A DNA stretch of 9,844 nt from an uncultured Flavobacteriales bacterium (GTDB lineage: Bacteria > Bacteroidota > Bacteroidia > Flavobacteriales > Crocinitomicaceae). Under the pieces are notes generated by a model. The model searched no databases. It was not told the origin of the DNA and saw only the letters and a program-made list of their open reading frames with translations. Below are positions 1 to 6,586 of this stretch, piece after piece; positions within the stretch are counted from its first letter, which is position 1, and each line of letters opens with the position of its first letter. The stretch covers positions 1-9,844 of the forward strand of contig CAMLIF010000130.1 of assembly GCA_946479985.1 (NCBI GenBank), in the 5' to 3' direction. Both the position numbers and the translations under genes were made by a program.

Positions 1-1
1 G

Positions 2-646
2 CCGGCAGTAGATATTCACGTATTGCAAGGTGAACGTCCGATGGCAAACGACAACAAAACTTTGGGTCGTTTCTCATTAACTGACATTCCACCGGCTCGT
101 CGTGGTGAACCGCAAATCGAAGTAACATTCGACGTGGATGCAAATGGAATCATGCACATTTCTGCGAAAGACAAAGGAACAGGAAAAGAGCAGTCAATTA
201 AAATTGAAGCTTCATCCGGTTTGTCTGACGACGAAATCAAACGTATGCGTGCAGAAGCTGAAGCTCATGCCGACGAAGACAACAAACGTAAAGCTGAGGC
301 AGAAACTTTGAACAAAGCAGATTCATTGATCTTCCAGACAGAACGTCAGTTGAGCGAATACGGTGATAAAATCCCTGCTGATAAAAAGCAGCCGATTGAA
401 GAAGCTTTAACAGCATTGAAAACTGAATTCGACGCAAAAAACACTGCAAACTTAGAAGCAGCAATGGAGCGTTTGAACACAGCATTCCAGGCAGCATCTC
501 AGGAAATGTACAACGCAGCTAATGCTGGCGGAGGCGCAGAAGGTGGAGCACAAGATCCAAACGCCGGAGGAGCTAACGCAGGTGACGAAGTTACCGATGT
601 TGACTTCGAAGAAGTGGATGACAAGAAAAAAGACGAGGAGAAATAA
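2..646 (+). CDS. dnaK: Molecular chaperone DnaK (Hsp70), C-terminal part
   Basis: This is the 3' third of dnaK; the gene starts before the window and is open in frame from base 2. DnaK is the cytoplasmic ATP-driven Hsp70 chaperone, working with DnaJ and GrpE. The fragment starts at the HVLQGER segment of the substrate-binding beta-domain (about residue 438 in E. coli numbering, from memory) and continues through [28 protein letters not shown] and [11 protein letters not shown] to SSGLSDDEI, all hallmark DnaK segments. The alpha-helical lid follows, then a Gly/Ala-rich linker and an acidic tail with FEEVDD before a lysine-rich end. A TTG at base 23 should not be taken as a start because homology continues upstream of it. 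The stop is followed by a strong terminator, so transcription ends here. The ATPase domain is not visible. Confidence 0.97.
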   Translation, partial: PAVDIHVLQGERPMANDNKTLGRFSLTDIPPARRGEPQIEVTFDVDANGIMHISAKDKGTGKEQSIKIEASSGLSDDEIKRMRAEAEAHADEDNKRKAEAETLNKADSLIFQTERQLSEYGDKIPADKKQPIEEALTALKTEFDAKNTANLEAAMERLNTAFQAASQEMYNAANAGGGAEGGAQDPNAGGANAGDEVTDVDFEEVDDKKKDEEK

Positions 647-671
647 TCCTCAATCAATTTAGAAAAAAGTC

Positions 672-711
672 AAAAAGTCGGGGTGAAAAATTTTTCACTC
701 CGACTTTTTTT
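672..711 (+). terminator. Intrinsic terminator of dnaK
   Basis: A 19-base left arm (672-690) and 19-base right arm (691-709) are complementary at every position except one G-U pair. The core is AGTCGGGGTG paired with CACTCCGACT, and the outer and inner A/T runs extend it. The inner AAAAATTTTT must open to form the loop. A run of T follows the GC-rich core. It lies 25 bases after the dnaK stop and precedes a same-strand gene, so it probably separates two transcription units. Confidence 0.9.
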
Positions 712-785
712 ATTCTATTATTCGCCTCCACTTTTAATTTATGTAACTTTCCATCAATCAAATCATTACTGACAAAACACTTCTC

Positions 786-1487
786 ATGCCTGCAAAATTC
801 TTCCTTCTCACCATCCTCTCATTCATTTTCCTGAATTGTTCGGCAAATACAGTAAATCCAGCCGATAAAAAACTACAGCCGTACAAAGACTTAATAGATT
901 CAGTTGAAAAGAAACGACTGGCTTTTCAAACAGAATACAATGCAGCAAATGAAGCCGGTAAAAAAGAAATCCTGAAAAAAGCAGAAAGCTATCTTCTAAC
1001 AACGATAACTACCGATTTCTTCGACCAATGGCAGGGAACAGAGTGGGATTTCAATGGAACGACGCGTACTCCGCGACAAGGCAAAATTGCCTGCGGATAT
1101 TTCATCACAACCGTTCTCACCGATGCCGGATTCAAAATCCCTCGCGTGAAATGGGCACAGCAGGCTTCGGAATATTACATCAAGAAAATGACCACAAATG
1201 TTAAGCGCTTCAGCAACCAAACAGTTGATTCTTTGAAAAGTTATTTTCTGAGTCAGCCGGATGGATTGTACGTTGCCGGGCTGGACAGTCATGTTGGTTT
1301 TGTTTATAAATCAGGGAAATCAGTCACGTTTACGCATGCCAGTTACTACGATCCGAAAAAAGGCGTACAAACCGAACAATTAACGGGAAATAATCCGTTT
1401 GCGAAATCAGGCTACCGTGTGATCGGAAGAATTTTGGATACTGAAATGGTCCGGAAATGGGTTTTGGGTGAAACATGGACAGAGTAA
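786..1487 (+). CDS. Secreted protein with NlpC/P60-like cysteine-peptidase pattern
   Basis: A 233-residue exported protein without a confident family name. Residues 4-17 are a hydrophobic signal segment ending at FLNC; Cys18 could be a lipidation site, although the lipobox is poor. Residues about 30-70 are charged and probably helical. The rest resembles an NlpC/P60 papain-like fold: IACGYFITTVLTDAGFKIPR (101-120) resembles the family pattern DCSGfv..v....Gi.lPR with Cys103 as candidate nucleophile. SHVGFVYKSG..VTFTHAS resembles HVGIYlG...fiHAS, giving His169 as candidate catalytic histidine and His184 as a further conserved-looking one. If active it could cut peptidoglycan stem peptides or another envelope amide, but the usual Asp and Ser flanking the Cys are replaced by Ala and Gly. 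The start has no Shine-Dalgarno. No partner gene is obvious: dnaK upstream is closed by a terminator. Confidence 0.8.
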   Translation: MPAKFFLLTILSFIFLNCSANTVNPADKKLQPYKDLIDSVEKKRLAFQTEYNAANEAGKKEILKKAESYLLTTITTDFFDQWQGTEWDFNGTTRTPRQGKIACGYFITTVLTDAGFKIPRVKWAQQASEYYIKKMTTNVKRFSNQTVDSLKSYFLSQPDGLYVAGLDSHVGFVYKSGKSVTFTHASYYDPKKGVQTEQLTGNNPFAKSGYRVIGRILDTEMVRKWVLGETWTE

Positions 1488-1508
1488 ATCTTGTATATTG
1501 ATTTCGCA

Positions 1509-1542
1509 TTGATTACAATTCATCTCGAAATCCGAAATTTTG
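1509..1542 (+). promoter_or_regulatory. Possible Bacteroidota-type promoter for the arginine-rich small protein
   Basis: AAATTTTG at 1535-1542 matches the Bacteroidota -7 consensus TAnnTTTG at all but the first base, and TTG at 1509-1511 sits 23 bases upstream as a possible -33 element. The start codon is at 1567, leaving a short leader that contains AGAGGA. The match is weak, and the A/T content makes chance hits likely. Confidence 0.25.
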
Positions 1543-1566
1543 TACATTAGAGGAAAATACAAGTCA

Positions 1567-1836
1567 ATGAAATATACTGCATTATTCAGCAAAGCAATCT
1601 TAACTTTTGCTATTGCGCTTTTCCTGCTTCCGGAAGAGGACGATTCTTTTGGAGCACTTACCAGTACAACTTCTTTTTCAAACGGTACCGAAGAAGTTCT
1701 GATTACGCAAACCAACGGTGGAACAAGAAGACGAACGCGTCGCAGAACAAGAAGACGTGTAAGCCGCAGAAAAGACAGAATGGAATTACAGTCGGCGATC
1801 AATACAAATACCTGTTTGAACCTTCATTTCGCTTAA
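1567..1836 (+). CDS. Small exported or membrane-anchored protein with arginine-rich TRRR repeats
   Basis: An 89-residue protein of unrecognised family. I chose ATG 1567 over the TTG at 1540 because AGAGGA lies about a dozen bases upstream and MKYTALFSKAILTFAIALFLL then forms a normal signal peptide or single membrane segment at the N-terminus. An acidic PEEDD follows, then a Ser/Thr-rich stretch. Residues about 52-71 are strongly basic: GG, three TRRR units in a row, then VSRRKDR. The tail (MELQSAINTNTCLNLHFA) is neutral and holds one Cys. Arginine is coded by mixed AGA, CGA, CGT and CGC codons, which argues against a chance low-complexity repeat and for selection on the protein. The gene is monocistronic by appearance, followed by a terminator. 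The basic segment could bind nucleic acid, polyanionic glycan or phospholipid; this is inference only. A non-coding origin cannot be excluded for so short a frame. Confidence 0.6.
   Translation: MKYTALFSKAILTFAIALFLLPEEDDSFGALTSTTSFSNGTEEVLITQTNGGTRRRTRRRTRRRVSRRKDRMELQSAINTNTCLNLHFA
1721..1757 (+). repeat. Direct repeat inside the arginine-rich coding segment
   Basis: GAACAAGAAGACG occurs at 1721-1733 and again at 1745-1757, a 24-base (8-codon) period. The intervening TRRR unit is encoded by different codons. This suggests an old internal duplication within the arginine-rich tail. Confidence 0.7.
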
Positions 1837-1863
1837 CAGAAGTCATTTCAATATACAATACAG

Positions 1864-1889
1864 AGACGTAATTCATTTACGTCTTTTTT
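1864..1889 (+). terminator. Intrinsic terminator after the arginine-rich small protein
   Basis: AGACGTAA (1864-1871) and TTACGTCT (1877-1884) form a perfect 8-bp stem around a TTCAT loop, followed directly by a T run to 1889. It lies 28 bases after the stop codon, which supports that the small upstream frame is transcribed as a separate unit. Confidence 0.8.
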
Positions 1890-1948
1890 ATTTTCAACCT
1901 AAACAGTCTTATCTCCGTTATTTCCTTCAAAAAAAGGGATAGATTGCC

Positions 1949-1956
1949 TATTTTTG
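1949..1956 (+). promoter_or_regulatory. Putative -7 promoter element of the lipoprotein-dnaG-mscS operon
   Basis: TATTTTTG matches the Bacteroidota -7 consensus TAnnTTTG completely. It follows the previous unit's terminator and sits just ahead of the operon's first gene. Transcription would begin at about 1961-1965, which makes ATG 1977 a better start than ATG 1965. I see no clear -33 TTTG at the expected distance. Confidence 0.45.
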
Positions 1957-1976
1957 AAACTTAAATGAATTGTCAC

Positions 1977-2414
1977 ATGAAACTTATTTTTTCGATGCTT
2001 TTAATCACTCTGAGCTGTGCTATAATCAGCAGCTGCGGAGAAGAAAAAAAACCTAAGAAAAAGAAAGAACCCTCTCTGGTTGAAATCAAAGACGGAGTGT
2101 ACACGGAATATTATCCGGGAAAAACTGCCGTTAAATTTCAGGGCCCGCAGGATAAAAAGGGGCAGCGCAACGGCCGTTGGTTTTTCTATACTGAGAATGG
2201 TACTGAGCAGTCAACAACCGAGTATGTAAACGGTAAAAAGAACGGTCTTATCCTGGTGCGTTACCCAAGTGGAAATGTCCGCTATTCCGGTTTCTATCAA
2301 GACGATAAGGAAGTTGGTGCATGGCGATTTTACAAGGAAGACGGCAGCCTGGATTTCGAAAAAGACTACGGAAATTTTGAAGGTGAACCAACTCAAACTG
2401 CTCCTCAAAAATAA
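1977..2414 (+). CDS. YwqK/MORN-repeat lipoprotein
   Basis: A 145-residue lipoprotein, first gene of an operon with dnaG and mscS. The N-terminus MKLIFSMLLITLSCAIISSC is a lipoprotein signal peptide with lipobox IISSC, so Cys20 is the likely lipidated residue. An upstream in-frame ATG at 1965 would add MNCH and fits the signal and promoter less well. A lysine-rich linker (GEEKKPKKKK) follows. Residues about 62-131 hold three repeats of roughly 23 residues of the G.W.fY...G......Y..GkknG type, seen in proteins annotated as YwqK-family antitoxin or MORN_2 repeats: NGRWFFYTENG, NGLILVRYPSGNVRYSGFY and VGAWRFYKEDGSL. In Bacteroidota most such proteins are envelope proteins of unknown role, so the antitoxin label should not be taken literally; no toxin partner is present. 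Its TAA overlaps the dnaG ATG by one base (TAATG). Confidence 0.85.
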   Translation: MKLIFSMLLITLSCAIISSCGEEKKPKKKKEPSLVEIKDGVYTEYYPGKTAVKFQGPQDKKGQRNGRWFFYTENGTEQSTTEYVNGKKNGLILVRYPSGNVRYSGFYQDDKEVGAWRFYKEDGSLDFEKDYGNFEGEPTQTAPQK

Positions 2415-4390
2415 TGTCATTAATTCCCCCGCATATTGTTGATGAAATCATTCAAACTGCTCGTATTGAGGAGGTGATCGGGGAATTCGTGTCTTTAAAA
2501 AGAGCAGGGTCGAATCTGAAAGGAATGAGTCCGTTCGTGGATGAAAAGACACCTTCATTCATGGTTTCACCAGCCAAACAAATCTACAAATGCTTCTCTT
2601 CCAGCAAAGGCGGAAATGTGGTTTCTTTCCTGATGGAAAAAGAACACTATTCTTATCCAGAAGCATTGCGCTGGCTGGCCGACAAATATGGAATCGAGCT
2701 GCCGAAAGAACGGGAACAAACCGCTGAAGAATTAGCCGCAGTTTCCGAACGCGAAAGTTTGTACATCATCAACGAATTTGCGAAAGAGCATTTCATGCAG
2801 CGCATGACCGAGCATCCGGAAGGACAGGCAATTGGTCTCTCCTACTTCGAAGAGCGCGGTTTTCGAAAAGATATCATTCAAAAATTCCAATTGGGATACT
2901 GTTTGAATTCGGGAAATGATTTTACCGAGACTTCGCTTGCCAAAGGCTACAAAAAAGAATACCTCGAAAAAGTAGGACTGGTAAAAACCAAAGAAGAGCG
3001 CTCGTTCGATTTCTTCCGCGGTCGTGTCATGTTCCCGATTCACTCCGTTTCAGGTCGTGTACTTGGTTTCGGAGGAAGAACACTTCAGAACGATAAAAAG
3101 ATTGCCAAATACTTTAATTCACCTGAAAGTATTATCTACAACAAGAGTGAGATCTTGTACGGATTGTACTTTTCCAAAGGCGATATTATCAAATACGACA
3201 ATTGTTTCCTGTGTGAGGGTTATACCGATGTAATCAGCATGTACCAGGCGGGAGTTACCAATGTGGTAGCTTCATCCGGAACTTCGCTTACAAAGGAACA
3301 AATCAAACTCATTAAGCGTTACACCAACAACATAACCATTTTGTATGATGGCGACGCTGCCGGAATCAAAGCCTCTTTCCGCGGAATCGATTTGATCTTG
3401 GAAGAAGGATTGAACGTAAAAGTGATGTTGTTTCCTGATGGCGACGACCCGGATTCCTATTCCAAAAAAGTGTCAACAACAGAGTTGATTGCTTTTATTG
3501 CAGAGAATACTCAGGATTTCGTAAGCTTCAAAACGTCGCTTTTACTTGCTGATTCAGGAAATGACCCGATCAAAAAAGCCGGGTTGATCAAAGATATCGT
3601 TCAGTCTATTTCATTGATTCCCGATCAGATTACGCGTTCTGTCTATTCAAAAGACATAGCAAAGCAATTCGGAATTGACGAGGCAATTGTTCTGAACGAA
3701 CTCAATAACAAACGAAAAACTGTCCTCGCCCGCGAACACCACGAACCGCAGATCAGAGAAAACGATGCGATCACAGATTCGTTTACTCAGGCCCCGGAGC
3801 AGCAAATCACAAAACCGAAAGATCCGTATACTCACGAGGAATACGATTTACTCCGCGTTTTGGTGAAATACGGAGAATACGCTATACAGACCAAGCATAT
3901 TAATGAGCATAATGCTACTGAAGAAGTTGAAGTTTCGGTAACAGAACTGATTGTTCATGAATTACTGAAAGACGATTTGACGTTTAAATATCCGCTGTTC
4001 CAACGCATTTTCAATCATATTAACGAAGGATTGGAATCAAAAACATTGTACAAAACGTCTTACTGGATGAAACATCCTGACCAGGAAATTGTGCAGTGGG
4101 TAGTTGGAATTGAATCGGAGCATTACGAACTAAGCCCGCAGTGGCTTTTGAAATACAACGTGGAAACCGTGCAGGAAGTCGATAAATTGAAAAAATTGAT
4201 TTACGATTCACTTTTTTGCTTCAAAAATCGCGTGATTTTGAATAGAAACGAAGAAATCAATGTCGAATTACAGACGGCAACTGATGAGGGCGATTTTGAA
4301 AAAGTAATGGATCTCCTTTCTGAACAAATTGTTCTGAACAGAATAAAACAAGAAATCTCGAATCAATTAGGACGAATAATTTTACCATAA
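2414..4390 (+). CDS. dnaG: DNA primase
   Basis: DnaG makes the RNA primers for replication, acting in the cytoplasm with the replicative helicase DnaB. The 658 residues are close to usual bacterial length. The N-terminal region keeps the fold signature of the primase zinc domain (VEEVIGEFVSLKRAGSNLKG, DEKTPSFMVSP, KQIYKCF), but three of four expected zinc ligands are replaced: Ser39, Val42 and Ser63, with only Cys60 kept. The RNA polymerase core is intact, with FFRGRVMFPI (about 200-209) and KYFNSPE (232-238). The TOPRIM metal site has Glu268 in CEGYTDV, Asp312 and Asp314 in YDGDAAG, and DDPD at 344-347. The C-terminal part (about 440-658) is divergent and presumably the helicase-interaction domain. 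The start overlaps the upstream lipoprotein stop and the stop overlaps the mscS-like start, both as TAATG, suggesting coupled translation. No Shine-Dalgarno is evident beyond that overlap. Confidence 0.97.
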   Translation: MSLIPPHIVDEIIQTARIEEVIGEFVSLKRAGSNLKGMSPFVDEKTPSFMVSPAKQIYKCFSSSKGGNVVSFLMEKEHYSYPEALRWLADKYGIELPKEREQTAEELAAVSERESLYIINEFAKEHFMQRMTEHPEGQAIGLSYFEERGFRKDIIQKFQLGYCLNSGNDFTETSLAKGYKKEYLEKVGLVKTKEERSFDFFRGRVMFPIHSVSGRVLGFGGRTLQNDKKIAKYFNSPESIIYNKSEILYGLYFSKGDIIKYDNCFLCEGYTDVISMYQAGVTNVVASSGTSLTKEQIKLIKRYTNNITILYDGDAAGIKASFRGIDLILEEGLNVKVMLFPDGDDPDSYSKKVSTTELIAFIAENTQDFVSFKTSLLLADSGNDPIKKAGLIKDIVQSISLIPDQITRSVYSKDIAKQFGIDEAIVLNELNNKRKTVLAREHHEPQIRENDAITDSFTQAPEQQITKPKDPYTHEEYDLLRVLVKYGEYAIQTKHINEHNATEEVEVSVTELIVHELLKDDLTFKYPLFQRIFNHINEGLESKTLYKTSYWMKHPDQEIVQWVVGIESEHYELSPQWLLKYNVETVQEVDKLKKLIYDSLFCFKNRVILNRNEEINVELQTATDEGDFEKVMDLLSEQIVLNRIKQEISNQLGRIILP

Positions 4391-5502
4391 TGGAGTTTTT
4401 AACTGAGAATCATTTTCAATTTGGTCCGTATTGGGTGAGCAAACTCAATATCATCATTATCGCCGTTCTCATTTATCTTTCCATCAAAGTTCGCCGCATT
4501 ATTCAGCGACTTCTGAAGAAATACCTGAGTGAAGCTAACATTCGTCTGGATGCAAAACGCGAAACCTATCTGAAGATTTTTAGCCAGCTGGTTTATGTTC
4601 TTGCAGCATATTTATCTTTCTTAAGCTTCAGAATAAACAACGGACACAATCCGGGTGCAACATTTGCCAATTTCCTGACCTATAAATTCATCAAGACTTC
4701 CAAAATTGAACTGACCTTTGAAAACCTGGTACTGGCAGTTGGAATCTTCTTCGGAGCGAAAGTCGTATTGAATATCGTTCAGCTTTATTTGCAGCGCCGA
4801 TTCAAGAAGGAAGGAAAACTCAGCAAGGGAAAGGAATTTGTTGCTATTCAGGTTGCGAAATACATTATTTACACCATCGCAATTATTGGCGCTTTAGGTG
4901 CATTGGATGTTGAACCATCGCTTTTCTTAGGAGGTTCTGCCGCTTTGTTAGTTGGTTTGGGACTTGGTCTTCAGGATGTTTTCAAAGACATGTTTTCGGG
5001 TTTCGTGCTTCTTTTCGAGGGAAGTATTCGCGTTGGCGATGTAATTGAAATGCACGACGGAAAATCGAGTGAATCTATTGTTGCGAAAGTTCTGAAAATC
5101 AATATCCGTACAGCACAAATTCAAACCCGCGACGGAAACGTTCTCATTGTTCCAAACACGAAATTAACGCAGGAATATATTGAAAACTGGAGCCACGGTT
5201 CTACCCTTTCGCGTTTTAGGATCAATTTAACGGTTCACTACGGAGCCGATCTGGAATTAGTGAAATCACTTTTGGAACAAGCTGCCAAATCGCACCCAAA
5301 AGTGAATAAAGAAGAGAAAATTGAAGTTCGTCTAAATGATTTCAGTGAAAACGGATTACAGATGGAACTCATCTTCTGGGCCGATCAAAACTGGGATATC
5401 AACAGCTACAAATCAGAGATTCGCTACGAAATAGACTTGCTATTCCGCCAGAATAATATTCATATTCCATATCCACAGAGGGAAGTACTCGTTCGGAATT
5501 GA
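4390..5502 (+). CDS. MscS-family small-conductance mechanosensitive channel
   Basis: A 370-residue inner-membrane channel that would release solutes on osmotic downshock. Hydrophobic segments lie at about 15-35, 61-81, 110-132 and 150-172, followed by the pore-lining helix LGGSAALLVGLGLGLQDVFK (180-199), whose small residues match the packing glycines and alanines of MscS TM3. The beta-domain follows (GSIRVGDVIEMHDGK, then IRTAQIQTRDGNVLIVPNTKL), a diagnostic MscS stretch, and then the alpha/beta C-terminal cage domain ending in IPYPQREV, a frequent MscS-family ending. It is longer than E. coli MscS because of the extra N-terminal helix. ATG 4390 overlaps the dnaG TAA by one base, so expression should be coupled to dnaG. 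No clear terminator follows; the next spacer holds a short hairpin without a T run. Confidence 0.95.
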   Translation: MEFLTENHFQFGPYWVSKLNIIIIAVLIYLSIKVRRIIQRLLKKYLSEANIRLDAKRETYLKIFSQLVYVLAAYLSFLSFRINNGHNPGATFANFLTYKFIKTSKIELTFENLVLAVGIFFGAKVVLNIVQLYLQRRFKKEGKLSKGKEFVAIQVAKYIIYTIAIIGALGALDVEPSLFLGGSAALLVGLGLGLQDVFKDMFSGFVLLFEGSIRVGDVIEMHDGKSSESIVAKVLKINIRTAQIQTRDGNVLIVPNTKLTQEYIENWSHGSTLSRFRINLTVHYGADLELVKSLLEQAAKSHPKVNKEEKIEVRLNDFSENGLQMELIFWADQNWDINSYKSEIRYEIDLLFRQNNIHIPYPQREVLVRN

Positions 5503-5552
5503 TCACGGCCACGAAACAAAGTTCAGCGAAGCTAAAGCTTGAATATTAAGTA

Positions 5553-5578
5553 TTATTGTTTTATCAAGTAAACAATAA
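5553..5578. repeat. Perfect 9-bp inverted repeat in the mscS-ppa spacer
   Basis: TTATTGTTT (5553-5561) and AAACAATAA (5570-5578) are perfect complements around an 8-base loop. It is A/T-rich and lacks a following T tract, so it is a weak terminator candidate for the dnaG operon and could equally be a protein-binding site. The rest of the 263-base spacer 5503-5765 holds no gene I can support. It also contains a tandem ATTCGTGC/ATTCGTGG pair at 5641-5656. Confidence 0.45.
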
Positions 5579-5720
5579 CACGAATACTGTCGGCAATGCC
5601 AACAATTAGTGCAGATTTATCCCCTTCAATTTGGTTATTCATTCGTGCATTCGTGGCAAGAAAAATAACCAATCACCAATTCAAAATGACGACTTTTTTC
5701 TCCGTTCAACCACTCTTTCC

Positions 5721-5755
5721 TAATTTGTAATTCATAATTCGCAATTCGTAATTAT
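5721..5755 (+). repeat. Five tandem heptamers near TAATTCG upstream of ppa
   Basis: The stretch splits into five consecutive 7-base units: TAATTTG, TAATTCA, TAATTCG, CAATTCG and TAATTAT. It lies 11 bases before the ppa start and overlaps the putative promoter elements. The units are degenerate, as in an old repeat, and similar TAATTCG-type runs are, to my memory, common in Bacteroidota spacers. Confidence 0.65.
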
Positions 5756-5760
5756 CTTTA
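5724..5760 (+). promoter_or_regulatory. Putative ppa promoter
   Basis: TATCTTTA (5753-5760) matches the -7 consensus TAnnTTTG except for the last base, and TTTG (5724-5727) is a candidate -33 element. The 25-base spacing is longer than the usual 19-23 for this promoter type. The start codon follows only 5 bases after the -7 element, so the transcript would be nearly leaderless, or the real promoter lies further upstream. Confidence 0.3.
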
Positions 5761-5765
5761 CGGAC

Positions 5766-6452
5766 ATGAAACCAGAAGTACAACAACTTATAGCAGCGAT
5801 GAGCAAGCGCTTTACATCGCACCCCTGGCACGGTATTGAGATCGGTGAAAAACAACCGGCTATCGTAAATGCATACATCGAAATTATCCCGAGTGATGCG
5901 ATCAAATATGAGATCGATAAATCTTCAGGACATATTATGGTTGACAGACCACAAAAATTGTCGAACCACATGCCTTGCTTATATGGCTTTGTTCCACAAA
6001 CATATTGTGATAAAGAAGTAGCAGCTTTCGCGAACGAGAAAACAGGAAGAACAAACATCGTTGGTGACGGCGATCCGTTAGATATTTGTGTTTTGAGCGA
6101 ACGCTCTTTCAATCACGGGAACATTTTGTGTGAAGCTAAAGTAATAGGTGGTTTCCGCATGCTCGACGGTGGTGAGGCAGACGATAAGATCATTGCTGTT
6201 TTAAAAGGAGATCAGGCTTACGGTGAAGTAAACGATATCAGCGAAATGCCAAAATTGGTTATTGATCGTGTTCGTCACTTTTTCCTGACTTACAAAGATC
6301 TGGATGGCGCAGCGAAAAACGTTGAGATCACACATGTTTACGGAAGAGAAGAAGCATTCGAAGTAATTAAGCGCTCAAGCAACGATTACAAAGCGAAATA
6401 TGGCGACGCGAATACAGAATTGGCGGAGGCGTTAAGCGCACTTGCGCTGTAA
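5766..6452 (+). CDS. ppa: Inorganic pyrophosphatase (family I)
   Basis: Soluble cytoplasmic enzyme that hydrolyses pyrophosphate to two phosphates with Mg2+, pulling biosynthetic reactions such as nucleic acid and aminoacyl-tRNA synthesis forward. The full active-site set of family I is visible by comparison with E. coli PPase: Glu39, Lys47 and Glu49 in IKYEIDK, Arg61 in VDRP, Tyr73 in CLYGF, the Asp triad 101/103/106 in GDGDPLDI, Asp134, Asp139 and Lys141 in LDGGEADDK, and Tyr176-Lys177 in FFLTYKDLDG. At 228 residues it is longer than the E. coli enzyme (about 175), with an N-terminal extension of about 20 residues and an insertion of about 20 between Tyr73 and the Asp triad. It is probably transcribed alone: spacers with repeats lie on both sides. 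No Shine-Dalgarno precedes ATG 5766. Confidence 0.97.
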   Translation: MKPEVQQLIAAMSKRFTSHPWHGIEIGEKQPAIVNAYIEIIPSDAIKYEIDKSSGHIMVDRPQKLSNHMPCLYGFVPQTYCDKEVAAFANEKTGRTNIVGDGDPLDICVLSERSFNHGNILCEAKVIGGFRMLDGGEADDKIIAVLKGDQAYGEVNDISEMPKLVIDRVRHFFLTYKDLDGAAKNVEITHVYGREEAFEVIKRSSNDYKAKYGDANTELAEALSALAL

Positions 6453-6466
6453 TATTGAGGATTGGA

Positions 6467-6553
6467 CTTCCCCCTTTGAAGAGGGATCGAGGGGGATGGC
6501 TTCCTAAGCTGGAAAATATGCCACCCTCCCTAGCCCTCCCTCAAGGGAGGAAA
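6467..6553. repeat. GC-rich palindromic intergenic element (REP-like)
   Basis: Two 34-base arms (6467-6500 and 6520-6553) are imperfect inverted copies, about 21 of 34 positions pairing without gaps. Both are built from C-runs, a TTGA/TCAA core and G-runs. The right arm also holds its own perfect palindrome CCTCCCTCAAGGGAGG (6535-6550). The spacer carries a small TTCC/GGAA stem. The sequence contrasts sharply with its A/T-rich surroundings. It resembles CCCCCTTTGAAGGGGGAT-type elements that I recall in many Bacteroidota spacers. It may also end or stabilise the ppa transcript, but there is no T tract. Confidence 0.6.
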
Positions 6554-6586
6554 TTTATAATCCTCTTAAATCTTAAAATAAGAACT

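Noticed and set aside
1540..1566. TTG start extending the arginine-rich protein by nine residues
   Set aside because: It would place charged residues before the signal segment, and the AGAGGA motif is positioned for ATG 1567.
1407..1802. 131-codon minus-strand open frame
   Set aside because: It overlaps the ends of two + strand genes, lacks any family pattern, and the + strand frame has its own Shine-Dalgarno and terminator.
1977..2414. Toxin-antitoxin system based on the YwqK-antitoxin family label
   Set aside because: There is no toxin gene beside it; the protein is a lipoprotein and its partners in the operon are dnaG and an MscS channel.
6467..6553. CRISPR or tandem-repeat array
   Set aside because: Only two inverted, imperfect arms exist; there are no regularly spaced direct repeats.
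6455..6586. In-frame upstream extension of the DUF2911 gene
   Set aside because: It reads through the palindromic repeat; the signal peptide begins at ATG 6587.
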